Positions 1-11,658 of a stretch of DNA of 64,000 bases are shown here, in pieces. Under the pieces are notes generated by a model. It was not told where the DNA came from and did not search any database. It worked only from the letters and a program-made list of their open reading frames with translations. A program made the translations under genes and the position numbers. Source of the stretch: an uncultured Poribacteria bacterium. GTDB taxonomy: Bacteria; Poribacteria; WGA-4E; WGA-3G. Every line of letters begins with the position of its first letter. Within the stretch, counting starts at the first letter, position 1. The stretch is from contig OX638352.1 of assembly GCA_951813545.1 (NCBI GenBank), positions 1-64,000 of the forward strand, written 5' to 3'.

Positions 1-534
1 TTCCAGAAAGGACTCAACGCCATTTTGCCTCGGGATATTGTCGTTTGCGCTGCGACAGAAGTGCCCGCAGAATTTCACGCCCGCTTCAGTGCCGCAAGTC
101 GGCGTTACCGATACACGATTTTGAATCGGGCATACCCCGCCGCACTTTTCCGACAGACAAGCTACCTCTTCCCGAAGGCAATTGATGTTTCGCGAACAAA
201 CGACCTCTGCCAAATTCTGGTTGGAAAACAGGATTTCTCCTCTTTCCAAAAGACAGGAAGCGACCGGTTAAATCCGGTGTGCGAAATCTACGAGACTCAC
301 TGGTGGGAGAAAGAGCCATACATCTATTTTGAAATCGAAGCGGACGCGTTTCTACGAGGCATGGTTCGTGCCATCACTGGCACCATCCTGAAATATATGA
401 AATGCCAAGATGCAGACACACAACTCCGCCGTATTTTGGAGGCAAAGGATAGAGCCGCAGCAGCGGCATCAGTGCCCGCACATGGCTTATCTCTCATCCA
501 AGTTAAATATAACGACTCACAACTTTTACAGTGA
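1..534 (+). CDS. truA: tRNA pseudouridine(38-40) synthase TruA, C-terminal part (5' end outside window)
   Basis: Frame is open from base 1 (FQKGLNAILPRDIVV...); FSAASRRYRYTI, FLRGMVRAITGTI motifs typical of TruA. Confidence 0.88.
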   Translation, partial: FQKGLNAILPRDIVVCAATEVPAEFHARFSAASRRYRYTILNRAYPAALFRQTSYLFPKAIDVSRTNDLCQILVGKQDFSSFQKTGSDRLNPVCEIYETHWWEKEPYIYFEIEADAFLRGMVRAITGTILKYMKCQDADTQLRRILEAKDRAAAAASVPAHGLSLIQVKYNDSQLLQ

Positions 535-682
535 CTAATTACTTCCTATCGGCAATTAGTCAAACGGAACTTTAGCAAATCACAAGTACTTGGAATCCCC
601 AGGAAACATTATTGGTTACAAAAAGTCCTCTTAACTGATAACTGATAACTGAAGACTGACAACTACTTAAAAGGAGTTCTTC

Positions 683-1696
683 ATGAACTACGCCCAAGTC
701 CTGAATGAGTTGGAAACTTTAGTCAATGACACCTTCACACTTTGGGAGCACAATCGTGTCGGCTTCCAATGGCGACACTATACATGGAACCACTCCATGC
801 GTGTGCGTGCGACGAGTATGGAACTCGGTAGACGGGAAGGCGGCGACGTGAAACTGCTTGAAGTTGCTGGCACGCTGCACGACATCACTAAACGGTATGA
901 CGGTGATTTTAAAACCGACAAGGCAGGAAAACGTGTCTTCAACCCTGAAGGGTTCTGGTTAAACGAGACGCTTACACCAGCAGGTCAGAACGTCGTTACG
1001 GAACTTTACGACAAGCATAACCTCCACGGTAAGGTGCATCACGAATCCGGGGCAGTTATTACTGAGAATATCTTGGCGATGTACGACTTTGAACCGGATT
1101 TCGTAGAAGCTGCGACAGCTGTTGTCTTCGCACATCTAAAGCCTACGAACCTGACAGAGGAGAACTTTAAACTGCTCTACAACAGGGTCGAAAACCAAAT
1201 CCTCTATGACGCTGATACCATGGATCCGAACGTCGGCTACACCGGTTTTTTCCGAAACATTCACATCCACGCTTATTTCGCACTTCAACGCGGAAACTTC
1301 GACTTAGAAGATTATGTGCGGAACCTGCCGCGTTGGATTAACTCCAAGCAGGAATTTGTTGACAAACTTCTAACCGAATCCTCTCGTGAGCTTGCCCAAG
1401 GGCGACAGGACAGGAATCAGCAGCTTTTCTTGCAAATGGTAGATGAATTAGACGATATGGAGATAAATCGGAAATACGGGCTGCTCGGTATCATTGAGTA
1501 CTTCGTGAGCGAGACCGAGGATCCCCATTTCCTGAACCAACTTAATCATCTGAAAAACGAGTGGCTCCCACAACGGAAGCAATGGTTAGCTGAAGAGGAG
1601 AAGGACGCATCGGCACGCGACCGCGCCCAAGCCGCTATCGATCGGGTTGAGACCTTCCTTACGCTACTGACCCGTGAAAGCAACGGAGAAATCTAA
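683..1696 (+). CDS. HD-domain phosphohydrolase-like protein
   Basis: 337 aa ORF with H...HD arrangement (WNHSMRVRA...LLEVAGTLHDITKR); AAGGAG upstream of ATG. Confidence 0.6.
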   Translation: MNYAQVLNELETLVNDTFTLWEHNRVGFQWRHYTWNHSMRVRATSMELGRREGGDVKLLEVAGTLHDITKRYDGDFKTDKAGKRVFNPEGFWLNETLTPAGQNVVTELYDKHNLHGKVHHESGAVITENILAMYDFEPDFVEAATAVVFAHLKPTNLTEENFKLLYNRVENQILYDADTMDPNVGYTGFFRNIHIHAYFALQRGNFDLEDYVRNLPRWINSKQEFVDKLLTESSRELAQGRQDRNQQLFLQMVDELDDMEINRKYGLLGIIEYFVSETEDPHFLNQLNHLKNEWLPQRKQWLAEEEKDASARDRAQAAIDRVETFLTLLTRESNGEI

Positions 1697-1724
1697 GGCA
1701 CAGCCTGCTAAGAAGGAGTTTTTT

Positions 1725-2588
1725 ATGAACACCGCAACAACAAGTGACCAGACAGATGTCATCCAAATTCCGTATTCACATGAACTCTACCGCTTTGACA
1801 CGACTGCTGAGGGAATTTCTGGTGGGTTTCCAGCCGTAACCGAGGCAGACATTGAATACTTCCATCAACAAGGTTATCTTGTCATCAATGATGCTTTCAG
1901 TGTTACGGAAGTCGAAGGCGCGTTGGCAGGTATGGTTCATCTCATGGATGGGAAGTGTCCCGATTTCCGAGCGATCCAATTTGAACCGAAACTCGTCAAG
2001 CAGAAAGACGAAATGGAAGTTCAAGAACGTCGGGACGCTATCAGGAAAATTTTTGGTTTTGTAGACTATGAACCGCGTCTGAATGCGATGGCAGCCCATT
2101 CAGGTCTTCTCGGTGTGCTTGAACAAATTATAGGGGATACACCTGAACTGTTTCAAGACATGGCACTTGTTAAACCGCCGCGTCACGGGTCGGAAAAACC
2201 GTGGCATCAGGATTGCGCTTACTTCAACTTACCGGAAGGAACAACAGTTGTCGGTGTATGGATCGCCTTAGACGAAGCCACACCGGAAAACGGATGCTTA
2301 CACGTCATACCGGGGTCAAATAATGAGGGACCGATGATCCATTTCAAACGGCGGGATTGGCAGATTTGTGATACGGATGTGCCAATAGCACGTGACACAA
2401 TGGTCCCGCTTAAGCCGGGTGGTTGTCTCTTCTGGCACGAGTTGACGCACCACGGAAGTCCTGTTAACCAGTCGGATCAACGGCGGCGTGCGTTACAGTT
2501 CCACTATAAACCCGCAAGTAGCGGAGAGATCACAACCCAAGAACGCATGGATGTTTACGGGAGTGAAGGAAAAGAGGTAGATTGTTGA
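1725..2588 (+). CDS. Phytanoyl-CoA dioxygenase (PhyH) family protein
   Basis: KPWHQDCAYFNLPEGTTVVGVWIALDEATPENGCLHVIPGSN...H motif of Fe(II)/2OG PhyH enzymes; start moved to ATG 1725 after an AAGGAG. Confidence 0.85.
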   Translation: MNTATTSDQTDVIQIPYSHELYRFDTTAEGISGGFPAVTEADIEYFHQQGYLVINDAFSVTEVEGALAGMVHLMDGKCPDFRAIQFEPKLVKQKDEMEVQERRDAIRKIFGFVDYEPRLNAMAAHSGLLGVLEQIIGDTPELFQDMALVKPPRHGSEKPWHQDCAYFNLPEGTTVVGVWIALDEATPENGCLHVIPGSNNEGPMIHFKRRDWQICDTDVPIARDTMVPLKPGGCLFWHELTHHGSPVNQSDQRRRALQFHYKPASSGEITTQERMDVYGSEGKEVDC

Positions 2589-2690
2589 TAATTGGCTATC
2601 GGAAACCGTCAGCCATCGGCTATCGGCAAAGGGATTTTTTGGTAAATCAGAATCCTCTTCACTGACCGCCGACTGCTGACTGCCACTACG

Positions 2691-3743
2691 CTACTTCGTC
2701 TGTTCTGGGAAAGGTGCCCGGATGTCGTAACGTCCTTCTTCAAACACCGGCAACTTTCCACCTTCAACCAATAGGTCAAGCGGGTTCGGACGCGTTGTTA
2801 AGGGGAAGGTTACTACGTTCTGAATGCGCAATGATTCGTAAATCGCCATCAGGATTTCTATTGTGCAAAGCCCGTGTCTGCCAGCATTACGGTGTTCATC
2901 AACATCGCCTTCAATCCAGGCTAACATTTCGTCAAACTGATTCGGTTCACCTTGACGTGGTTCAATTACCTGCCAACCTTCTGCTTTGCTGTTGAGCAAT
3001 TCAATTGTGCCGTTCTCACCACGACGGAGTTGTCCATCGTCGCCATAGACGACATCGCCTCGGAGTCCAGGCTCCGGTAAATCGCTTTCGTAGATGCCAC
3101 GGATACCGCCTTCAAAGCAGATTTCCGCCATACACAGGTCTTCGGTCCGGACACGACGCTCCCAACGGTCAGTGCGTCGTGCCACCTGGCCGATGAGCCA
3201 TAACGGGTCTGGGTCACCGAGGATATAGCGCATTTCGTCAACTTCGTGCGTTCCACGATTCAGCAACCCGTGTCCATCGCGACGGAGCATTGCTTGGGGT
3301 TGACCAATTGCTCCCTCTTGGATCAAGCGGCGTGCTTCACAGTTTTGAGTACTAAAACGCCGTTGGTGTCCGACCACTAACTTGACATTGTGTTTCTCAC
3401 AGGCATCCATCATGTCCTGTGCATCGCCGACGGACGCTGACATCGGTTTTTCGGTAATAACACCGAGAACGCCGCTTTCAGCAGCAGCGATCATCGGTTC
3501 AGCACGGACACTCTGCCATGTCGTGATACTGACGATGTCCAAGTCCTCTTTCTCGCACATTTCACCGAAATCAGCGTAATGGGTAGGAAGATCAAACTCT
3601 TCAGCGAATTTCGCAGCAGATTCTGCACTGATGTCCGAAGCCGTGACGACTTCGGCACGACCAGTACTTGTCCAATTACGTGCATGGGATCGTCCCATGC
3701 CACCGCAACCTATAATTCCAACACGATATGTTTTGTCTGCCAT
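2691..3743 (-). CDS. Gfo/Idh/MocA family oxidoreductase
   Basis: N-terminal Rossmann VGIIGCGGMGRSHARN and EKPMSAS motif. Confidence 0.88.
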   Translation of the reverse strand: MADKTYRVGIIGCGGMGRSHARNWTSTGRAEVVTASDISAESAAKFAEEFDLPTHYADFGEMCEKEDLDIVSITTWQSVRAEPMIAAAESGVLGVITEKPMSASVGDAQDMMDACEKHNVKLVVGHQRRFSTQNCEARRLIQEGAIGQPQAMLRRDGHGLLNRGTHEVDEMRYILGDPDPLWLIGQVARRTDRWERRVRTEDLCMAEICFEGGIRGIYESDLPEPGLRGDVVYGDDGQLRRGENGTIELLNSKAEGWQVIEPRQGEPNQFDEMLAWIEGDVDEHRNAGRHGLCTIEILMAIYESLRIQNVVTFPLTTRPNPLDLLVEGGKLPVFEEGRYDIRAPFPEQTK

Positions 3744-4127
3744 CTGTTATACCTTTTTATAGTTATCAGTTATCGGTTATCAGTTTTCAGTTAAGAGGGA
3801 GCTTTGTAACAATTCACCACTTCATGGAGCCCCAAGTTTCGGAAACTTTTTATAAAAGCATTTCTTAACCGACGACTTCTGTCTTACAAGAATCATATAT
3901 TATCAGAGATTGCCTGTCAAGGCAAGCAAATTCTCTGAAAAAGAGCCAATTTATCCCCATATTAACTCTTTCTAAGACAACATGTGTTTTTTTGGACACA
4001 ACTTCACAAACCGAAAACCCTTGTAACGCCATAGTTTTGTAACATATATCCAATTGGCATCGTTTATGCAGGTAGGGATAACACAATCTCTACATTTCGC
4101 GAGAAAATTTGTGAAGGAGTGAAGAAA

Positions 4128-5408
4128 ATGCAAAAATTAATCGTCAAGGGTGGCACTCGACTTCAAGGGACAATTCCAGTCAGCGGTTGCAAAAACGCAG
4201 TTCTACCCATCGCAGTCGCCGCCGCGATTCTCGGCGACGGTGTCAGCGTACTCCACAATGTACCAAATCTAACAGATGTAAAGACACTCAGTGCTGTGTT
4301 GGAAGGACTCGGTGCTACAACAAAACTAAAAAACTCCACGCTCTATATTGAACCTATAAACCACTTAGAATATGAAGCCCCGTATGAACTCGTACGAAAA
4401 ATGCGTGCCTCTATCTATGTCTTGGGACCGCTCGTCGCAAAACTAGGGAAGGCAAAAGTCTCATTCCCAGGCGGATGTGCTATTGGACCCCGACCAATCG
4501 ATTTGCATATTCGGGGGTTGGAACACTTAGGCGCGGAAGTTACAGTAGAAAGTGGATACATTTACGCACAAGCGGAACGCTTAGTGGGTACAGAGATGTA
4601 CCTTATGGGGCAGCACGGACCGAGTGTCGGTGCAACAGCGAACGTTATGATGGCCGCGACCTTGGCAGAAGGCACTACGGTTATCCGCGGTGCAGCGTGT
4701 GAACCGCATATCACCGACCTTGCCCACTTCCTTAACGCCATGGGAGCAGATATCGAAGGCATCGGCACCTCTGTCTTGACGATTCAAGGTGTCAAACAGT
4801 TACGCGGAACCGAACATACCGTTATTTCCGATGATATTGAGGCAGGCACCTTCATAGTCGCAGGTGCTATTACCAAGGGTGATGTTTACGTTGAAGGCAT
4901 CACGCCACAACAAATTCCTGCCATCTCAGAAAAACTTACTGAGGCAGGTGTTCAATTGGATTGGAACGATAATGGCGTACGCGTTACAACACCACGTGAA
5001 ATAAAAGGAATCGATGTGACGACTGCCCCCTTCCCAGGTTTCCCAACAGACATGCAAGCACAAATTATGGGACTGCTCTGTCTCGCAGCCGGGACAAGCG
5101 TTATTACCGAAAATGTTCACACAGATCGCTACATCCATGCTGCAGAACTGAACCGCATGGGCGCGAACATCATGCTCGATGGCACCAAAGCTGTGATTAA
5201 TGGTGTCTCCAAACTCAGTGGTGCTCCGGTAATGGCTTCCGATTTACGGGCGGGTGCCGTACTCGTTGCAGCTGGAATGGCAGCACTGGGTGAAACCGTT
5301 GTATCACGGGTTTATCACATCGACCGTGGGTATGAATCAATCGAGAGAAAACTGAACAACATCGGGGCAAACATCACAAGAGTCAACGACGGCGGCGAAG
5401 AAGTTTAG
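4128..5408 (+). CDS. murA: UDP-N-acetylglucosamine 1-carboxyvinyltransferase
   Basis: [51 protein letters not shown]; full-length. Confidence 0.95.
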   Translation: MQKLIVKGGTRLQGTIPVSGCKNAVLPIAVAAAILGDGVSVLHNVPNLTDVKTLSAVLEGLGATTKLKNSTLYIEPINHLEYEAPYELVRKMRASIYVLGPLVAKLGKAKVSFPGGCAIGPRPIDLHIRGLEHLGAEVTVESGYIYAQAERLVGTEMYLMGQHGPSVGATANVMMAATLAEGTTVIRGAACEPHITDLAHFLNAMGADIEGIGTSVLTIQGVKQLRGTEHTVISDDIEAGTFIVAGAITKGDVYVEGITPQQIPAISEKLTEAGVQLDWNDNGVRVTTPREIKGIDVTTAPFPGFPTDMQAQIMGLLCLAAGTSVITENVHTDRYIHAAELNRMGANIMLDGTKAVINGVSKLSGAPVMASDLRAGAVLVAAGMAALGETVVSRVYHIDRGYESIERKLNNIGANITRVNDGGEEV

Positions 5409-5470
5409 GTACTTTTAGCACCGCTTGTAGGTTTTCAAAATCCCAAACGAAGAGGAAGGATTATTGAAGG

Positions 5471-6769
5471 ATGTTGCAAATTGTCGCGACAGGTACCCAA
5501 GAGGCTGAGGATTTTCTCTCAAAGTTGAAGGCGCGGGGTAAGTTAACGGATGAAAGTATCTTAAAGACAGTCCGGCGTACTTTGAGTGATGTACAAGCGG
5601 AAGGGGATAAAGCGGTTGTCCGATATACGCGCAAACTTGACGCACCTCGTATCTCAGTGAAGGAGTTAAAGGTATCAGGAGAAGAAATTGGGGAAGCGTA
5701 TTTAGAGGTTCCATCTGAATTTATAGACGCAATTACACACGCGAGAACAAACATTGACAAATTCCACCAGAAGCAGTTACGAACTTCATGGATGTCAACA
5801 GAAGCCAACGGTGTGATGCTCGGACATCTGATTCGTCCCTTAAGGCGTGTGGGTGTTCATGTTCCAGCCATCAGCCAACTCCTCGTCTCTTCATTGTTGA
5901 TGAGCGTCATCCCCGCTACCGTTGCGGGTGTTGAAGAGATCGCTGTCTGTATTCCCCCCACGCGAAGTCGAGACATTAACCCCTATATGCTGGTCGCCGC
6001 CTCGGAATGTGGTATCCGAGAAATCTACAAATGCGGCGGTGCACAAGCCGTCGCAGCGATGGCGTACGGCACCCAGACCATCCCACCTGTCGACAAAATT
6101 GTAGGTCCGGGGAACCTCTATGTCCAATTTGCCAAGAAAGAGGTTTACGGACATGTTGATATAGACAAATTAGCAGGGCCAAGTGAAATCCTTGTCATCG
6201 CTGACAGCACAGCTGACCCAGATTACGTCGCCGCTGATTTGATCTCACAAGCGGAACACAACGTCGACTCCGCCGCAATCCTCATCACCCCTTCACTTGG
6301 GTTCGCCGAACAAGTCAAATCAGCTATCGAGGTTCAGGGTGAATCCTTACCTCGCCGTGACATACTTACAGAAGCATTTGTGAACTTCGGTGCCGCGCTC
6401 ATCACCGCGAATCTATCCGAGGCGTTCATCCTCGCCAACGAAATTGCCCCCGAACATCTTGAGCTTCACATTGAAAACCCATTTGATCGGCTCGAAGACG
6501 TACGTAATGCTGGGGCTATTTTCATAGGTCCCTATTCACCGGAAGCCGTTGGTGATTATATTGCTGGAACAAACGCCGTCTTGCCTACAGGGACAGCCGC
6601 ACGCTACGCCTCACCACTCAGCGTTGACGATTTCCTAAAAAAGACAAGCCTAATCTCATACACCAAGACGGCTTTAGAGAAAGTCACACCAGCAGTTGTT
6701 AAACTCGCTGAGGTTGAAGGACTCGAAGGGCACGCCGCCGCTATGAAAATCCGATTTGAAGAAGACTAA
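5471..6769 (+). CDS. hisD: Histidinol dehydrogenase
   Basis: GPGNLYVQFAKKEVYGHVDIDKLAGPSEILVIAD, APEHLELH, HxLPTGTAARYASPLSVDDF signature. Confidence 0.95.
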   Translation: MLQIVATGTQEAEDFLSKLKARGKLTDESILKTVRRTLSDVQAEGDKAVVRYTRKLDAPRISVKELKVSGEEIGEAYLEVPSEFIDAITHARTNIDKFHQKQLRTSWMSTEANGVMLGHLIRPLRRVGVHVPAISQLLVSSLLMSVIPATVAGVEEIAVCIPPTRSRDINPYMLVAASECGIREIYKCGGAQAVAAMAYGTQTIPPVDKIVGPGNLYVQFAKKEVYGHVDIDKLAGPSEILVIADSTADPDYVAADLISQAEHNVDSAAILITPSLGFAEQVKSAIEVQGESLPRRDILTEAFVNFGAALITANLSEAFILANEIAPEHLELHIENPFDRLEDVRNAGAIFIGPYSPEAVGDYIAGTNAVLPTGTAARYASPLSVDDFLKKTSLISYTKTALEKVTPAVVKLAEVEGLEGHAAAMKIRFEED

Positions 6770-6799
6770 GCCTACATGCTATACAGGGAAAACACATAA

Positions 6800-7510
6800 A
6801 TGCTCCTCATTCCTCTTAGCCTACTGTTCCACCTCTCTGAACCCAGTACACCCAATGAAACGCCCCATTTGCCGCCTGTCTCGACTTTTTCAATCGTCGG
6901 ATATGACGCAGAAACCGGTACTTTTGGGATTGCCGTGCAATCCAAATTTTTCGCTGTTGGTGCTGTTGTACCGTGGGCAGAAGCAGGTGTTGGTGCGATC
7001 GCAACCCAATCTTGGGCAAACACCACATACGGACCTAACGGCTTAAAATTGCTCAAAAGTGGACTTTCCGCGGAACAGACTTTGGAGCGTCTCGTCGCGG
7101 ATGATCCGGGCAGGGCAACTCGTCAGATAGGTATCGTAGATGCGAAAGGCAACGTCGCTAACTATACAGGCGATGAATGCAACGAGTGGGCAGGTGCCGT
7201 TTCAGGTAAACATTACACCGCGCAAGGCAATATTCTCGCTGGGCAAGACGTTGTCAAAGCGATGGGCAAAGCGTTTGAGGAAACAGAAGGTGAATTGGCA
7301 GACAAATTAATGGCGGCACTTTTCGCCGGACAAGAGGCAGGGGGCGATACACGGGGACAACAATCCGCCGCCTTATTGGTTGTTCAAGAGAATAGCGGCT
7401 ACGGCGGTTTCAATGACCGATATATCGATTTGCGGATCGATGATGCTGAGAAACCGATCGAAGAACTTCAGCGGCTATTGGAGATTCATAAGAAATTGGT
7501 GCCCCGGTAG
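6800..7510 (+). CDS. DUF1028 domain-containing protein
   Basis: STFSIVGYDAETGTFGIAVQSKFFAVGAVVPWAEAGVGAIATQSWAN is the DUF1028 N-terminal signature. Confidence 0.85.
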   Translation: MLLIPLSLLFHLSEPSTPNETPHLPPVSTFSIVGYDAETGTFGIAVQSKFFAVGAVVPWAEAGVGAIATQSWANTTYGPNGLKLLKSGLSAEQTLERLVADDPGRATRQIGIVDAKGNVANYTGDECNEWAGAVSGKHYTAQGNILAGQDVVKAMGKAFEETEGELADKLMAALFAGQEAGGDTRGQQSAALLVVQENSGYGGFNDRYIDLRIDDAEKPIEELQRLLEIHKKLVPR

Positions 7511-7580
7511 GTATTATCGGTTTCGACTGCTTTGCTAATAACTACCTCAAACCAGATGATACCATTCGGTGAGTCAGTCT

Positions 7581-8033
7581 CTATTCCATTGACTCATCCA
7601 ACATAAGCAGCGGACGTTTAAAACGGGAACGAATGCGGTTTGCAGTTGATAAAATTGCTGGTAAGCTAATGATACGACGTTCGAGCCTCCGCTTGCCCGG
7701 AATATCACTGATAACAACGCCTATCAGTATTGTCAAAACACCTTGCCCCGGCAACGGAATCTGGATGAACCCCACAATAATAAGTAACACAGCGAACAGA
7801 TTTTTTAAGAGCTTAAGCACGATCCGTAAAACAGGGTGCTTGATGCGATTTGTCCGTCTCTTCGATAGAAAATAATCAGGGGGTAGGTAAGCAATAGTCA
7901 GTGTACAGAAAAGAATACTAACAATAAAACTCGTGACGGAGGCAACGCTGAGTGCCACCACATGTGCTCTAAGCCACTCAAGGAGAACAGGACCGTAAGT
8001 TTTTAATGTGTCAATAAATGGCAAGAAGGTCAT
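7581..8033 (-). CDS. Small membrane protein, PGPGW-like
   Basis: 150 aa with hydrophobic segments and IPLPGQGVLTILIGVVISDIPGKRRLERRI. Confidence 0.5.
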   Translation of the reverse strand: MTFLPFIDTLKTYGPVLLEWLRAHVVALSVASVTSFIVSILFCTLTIAYLPPDYFLSKRRTNRIKHPVLRIVLKLLKNLFAVLLIIVGFIQIPLPGQGVLTILIGVVISDIPGKRRLERRIISLPAILSTANRIRSRFKRPLLMLDESME

Positions 8034-8044
8034 CTCCTAATCAT

Positions 8045-8818
8045 TCATCGGCGTGAAACGGCTCCACCATCAATTGTCATAATATCACCACTAATATAAG
8101 CAGCTTCATCCGAAGCGAGAAACAACACCCCACCGATATAATCCCACACTGTCGCGCCACGTTCAAGTGGAGGCGCGTCCGGTGAAACAGGCGGCAAATC
8201 GGGTAAGGTATCATCTTCAGGAAGATTCCGAGAAGCATTCATACCGGTCGGTGCACCACCACCGGGTGCTACCGCATTTACGGTGATACCGTGTGGACGC
8301 AATTCCAGTGCGAGACTCCGTGTGAGTCTATTCAGAGCTGCTTTGCTCACACAATAACTGAGAACCCCAACGTGTGATTCCTCGGCATAAATGGATGAGT
8401 TGTTAATAATGCGTCCCCGTATCCCCTGTTCTATCATCACCTTAGCGACTGACTGCGCACATAGCAAACATCCCTTCACATTAACGCCCATCACCCTGTC
8501 AAATTGCTCTGGCGTTACCTCAAACAAAGGCTGTCCACCGAGAATCCCCGAATTATTGAACAGAATATCGATTCGTTTAAAGGTCTTTACCGCTTCATCT
8601 ACAGCGTCCTGAACCTGCTCAGGTGCGGTAACATCCAAAGGCACTGCGATAGCCTTTCCACCTTCGGCGCGGACTTCGGCAGCAACAGCATCCACACTCC
8701 GCCCCCCAGCAACAACGATAGATGCCCCTTCACGCGCGAATGCCAAACAAGCGGCTCTCCCGATACCTAACGGTCCACCTCCACCTGTCACAAATGCAAC
8801 CTTATTTTCAAAACGCAT
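8045..8818 (-). CDS. Short-chain dehydrogenase/reductase
   Basis: TGGGGPLGIGRA, NNSG, YCVSKAALNRL, PGG motifs; C-terminal SGDIMTIDGGAV. Confidence 0.9.
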   Translation of the reverse strand: MRFENKVAFVTGGGGPLGIGRAACLAFAREGASIVVAGGRSVDAVAAEVRAEGGKAIAVPLDVTAPEQVQDAVDEAVKTFKRIDILFNNSGILGGQPLFEVTPEQFDRVMGVNVKGCLLCAQSVAKVMIEQGIRGRIINNSSIYAEESHVGVLSYCVSKAALNRLTRSLALELRPHGITVNAVAPGGGAPTGMNASRNLPEDDTLPDLPPVSPDAPPLERGATVWDYIGGVLFLASDEAAYISGDIMTIDGGAVSRR

Positions 8819-9063
8819 CCGATTCTCCTCTTTGCCCAATTCCTGTTTTTATTTTTCTTCTGTTAACTATTTTATCATAACGCCTCTTTTTTTGACAAGG
8901 TTTTACCGGATTTCTGGTAAAAATAATGTGTACCGACAGCGCGTTTGTAAATTTTTACTTGACAAATTATAGTGAAAATTACTATTATAGTTAGTAAGGT
9001 AGGGTGGAGCGTTGAAATTTAGGCGTAATTTCACGTTTTATAAAGAACAAAGGAACTCTCATA

Positions 9064-10608
9064 GTGCAAAATTCCGAAAAACCAATCCGTTGGTGGCCCC
9101 TTTTTGTTGTCATCGCCTTAGCCATTTTGGGTATTCTGGTGACATGGGTCTCGGACGCGGGCCATCGCCAAGACAAGATCTTCTTAACCACTACGATTTT
9201 CATCGCTACAATCGTTCTCGGTGTACTATGGCTGTTGTTCCTCTCCCAAATGAGACGGCAGATTAAGTTCCTTACCTCTGCAGCGATTCTCTTGGTTGTT
9301 CTTCTCAGCGCAAGCCTATTCCAATTCAAAGGATTCAGCGGTGACCTCGTGCCGATATTTGAATGGCGTTGGCAAGAGAGACGGACTACCTTCCAACCGG
9401 GCTCTGAAGACTCACCTAACTCCCGAACGTCCGCAATGGATTATCCACAATTCCTCGGGAAGAATCGTAACGGTGTCGTGACCGGTACCAAACTAAATTT
9501 TGATTGGGAAACCCATCCGCCCAAACTCATGTGGCGGCGACCTGTCGGTGCGGGTTGGTCAGGATTCGCAGTCGTCGGAAATTCGGCAATCACACAGGAA
9601 CAGGAAGACGACTCGGAAAAAGTAGTTTGTTACGAATTACACACCGGTGAAACAAAGTGGAGCCACCAAGATCAAGCGAGATACGATACGCCTCCGGCTG
9701 GACTCGGACCGCGAGCAACACCAACGATTTCAGGAAATAGGGTTTATACTGTTGGATCAACAGGAATTCTCAACTGTCTAGACTTTGAAACAGGGGAACA
9801 ACTCTGGACAACCAATATCTTTGAAGAGCATAAGGCAAAGACCCCTCCTTGGGGCGTGAGTATTTCGCCGCTTGTCTTTGATGAACTTGTTGTCGTTAGT
9901 GCTGGTGGTGCAGTTGCCTACCACAGAGAGACCGGTGAAGTCGCTTGGATAGGATATAGAACCCAGAGCGGTTACAGCTCGCCTTTCCTTACAACCTTGG
10001 CAGGTGTTGAACAGATTGTCATTTTTAATCAAGGATTAGTCACCGCCCATGAACCCTTGAGTGGTGAACTTTTATGGAAGCAGCCATGGTCTACTCAATC
10101 CGCAGAATGCGTAGCACAACCCGTCCCGCTTCCCGACGACCAACTTCTGGTCTCAACGGGCTACGGGGTTGGTGCTAAGCTATTTCAAATTTCCCGTAAC
10201 CCTACAGACGAATTCAACGTCTCAATTATATGGGAAACCATATACCTCAAAGCCAAATTCACTAATATCATTTACTACAACGGCTATCTGTACGGACTTG
10301 ATGACGGAATTTTTGCTTGTGTAAATCCAGACGACGGGACACGTCAATGGAAACGCGGTAGATATGGACACGGGCAAACCCTATTAATCTCGGATGTTCT
10401 GCTCGTCCTGACCGAATCAGGTGAAATCGTACTCGTAGAACCCAATTCAGAAAATCATATAGAACACGCACGTTTCGAGGCACTAAAAGGGAGAACATGG
10501 AACACACCAGCACTTGTTGGTGATTACCTTCTCGTCCGGAATGACCGAGAGGCGGCATGCTATCAATTACCAGTCATTCACACTAATGTTGACACCCGTA
10601 CAGAGTAA
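9064..10608 (+). CDS. PQQ-binding-like beta-propeller repeat protein, membrane anchored
   Basis: N-terminal TM segments then repeated [LV]..ETGE.LW blades. Confidence 0.8.
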   Translation: MQNSEKPIRWWPLFVVIALAILGILVTWVSDAGHRQDKIFLTTTIFIATIVLGVLWLLFLSQMRRQIKFLTSAAILLVVLLSASLFQFKGFSGDLVPIFEWRWQERRTTFQPGSEDSPNSRTSAMDYPQFLGKNRNGVVTGTKLNFDWETHPPKLMWRRPVGAGWSGFAVVGNSAITQEQEDDSEKVVCYELHTGETKWSHQDQARYDTPPAGLGPRATPTISGNRVYTVGSTGILNCLDFETGEQLWTTNIFEEHKAKTPPWGVSISPLVFDELVVVSAGGAVAYHRETGEVAWIGYRTQSGYSSPFLTTLAGVEQIVIFNQGLVTAHEPLSGELLWKQPWSTQSAECVAQPVPLPDDQLLVSTGYGVGAKLFQISRNPTDEFNVSIIWETIYLKAKFTNIIYYNGYLYGLDDGIFACVNPDDGTRQWKRGRYGHGQTLLISDVLLVLTESGEIVLVEPNSENHIEHARFEALKGRTWNTPALVGDYLLVRNDREAACYQLPVIHTNVDTRTE

Positions 10609-10679
10609 CTCGTAACTTTGGTATACCCTCGCATTAATAACATCATAACACAACTTTCACATCGGTTGAGAGTGGAAAC

Positions 10680-11639
10680 ATGAGAAAGGAAAAAGACAGA
10701 AGAATGCTCAGATATATACGAAAGTCAGCTATATTTTGGGTTTGTTGCAGCATTATCCTATTACTTCCGGCATTTACTGCGCCAGCGGCAAAATACTGGA
10801 ACATCCCGGGTAAATTCCAAGGTACGATTGATTCACCCTTGGAGGCTAGTTTTGAACTCTATATCAAAAATCGGCGGAGCCGCCGGATTTTGGCAACAAC
10901 CGATCGGACGAGTTTCGTCGTCTATGACATTTCAAAAAATAAAAAGTTAGTGTCGATCAACGAAGATCGGCAGATGATGGCAGCCTCGATCATCAAGAAC
11001 TTTGTCATGCTCGTTTACTTTCACGAAGTCAGATACGGTCGGCAAGCACATACTAATATAAATAAGGGACACCTGAGGGCAATGATTCAGTGGAGTTCAA
11101 ACTCGTCAACCAACTATTTTATCCGGCTACTTGGTGGTCCAGCACGAGTGGATCGGATATTACGTAACAACTATCCCTATTTTAAGCAAACTCGGATTGT
11201 CGAACAGATACCTCAAGGCGGACGTACCTATAAGAATATGACATCCGCTCGTGATCTGGGCACGTTCTTTTTACACTTATGGCACGGGAAACTCCCTCAT
11301 TCTGAGAAAATGAAGTGGTACTTCAAACTCAAAAACGGAGATTACATCTTTAAAAAGACCTACATCCCTTCATCAGTAACGGTTTATAACAAAACCGGCA
11401 CTGTCTATGGATTGGTAGGAGATGGCGGGATATTAGTTCTTCGGGACCCAAGAGGCATCCCAAGACCCTATGTTTTTATTGGCATGATGGAGGACAGGAC
11501 CAAAACAAACCGCAGAAATCGGTGGCAGTCTTTCGCTGATTGGAGGAATCGGCGTACCTACATTTTGCGGCGACTCTCCGAGCGGGCTTACAAGTATATC
11601 TATGAAAATCACTATGGCGGTAGACTTGCCAGCCGTTAA
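10680..11639 (+). CDS. Serine hydrolase / class A beta-lactamase-like protein
   Basis: SIIKNFVM (SxxK), SSNSSTNYF (SxN-like), KTGT motif near the C-terminus. Confidence 0.75.
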   Translation: MRKEKDRRMLRYIRKSAIFWVCCSIILLLPAFTAPAAKYWNIPGKFQGTIDSPLEASFELYIKNRRSRRILATTDRTSFVVYDISKNKKLVSINEDRQMMAASIIKNFVMLVYFHEVRYGRQAHTNINKGHLRAMIQWSSNSSTNYFIRLLGGPARVDRILRNNYPYFKQTRIVEQIPQGGRTYKNMTSARDLGTFFLHLWHGKLPHSEKMKWYFKLKNGDYIFKKTYIPSSVTVYNKTGTVYGLVGDGGILVLRDPRGIPRPYVFIGMMEDRTKTNRRNRWQSFADWRNRRTYILRRLSERAYKYIYENHYGGRLASR

Positions 11640-11658
11640 TCGCTGTAAGGGAATCCCT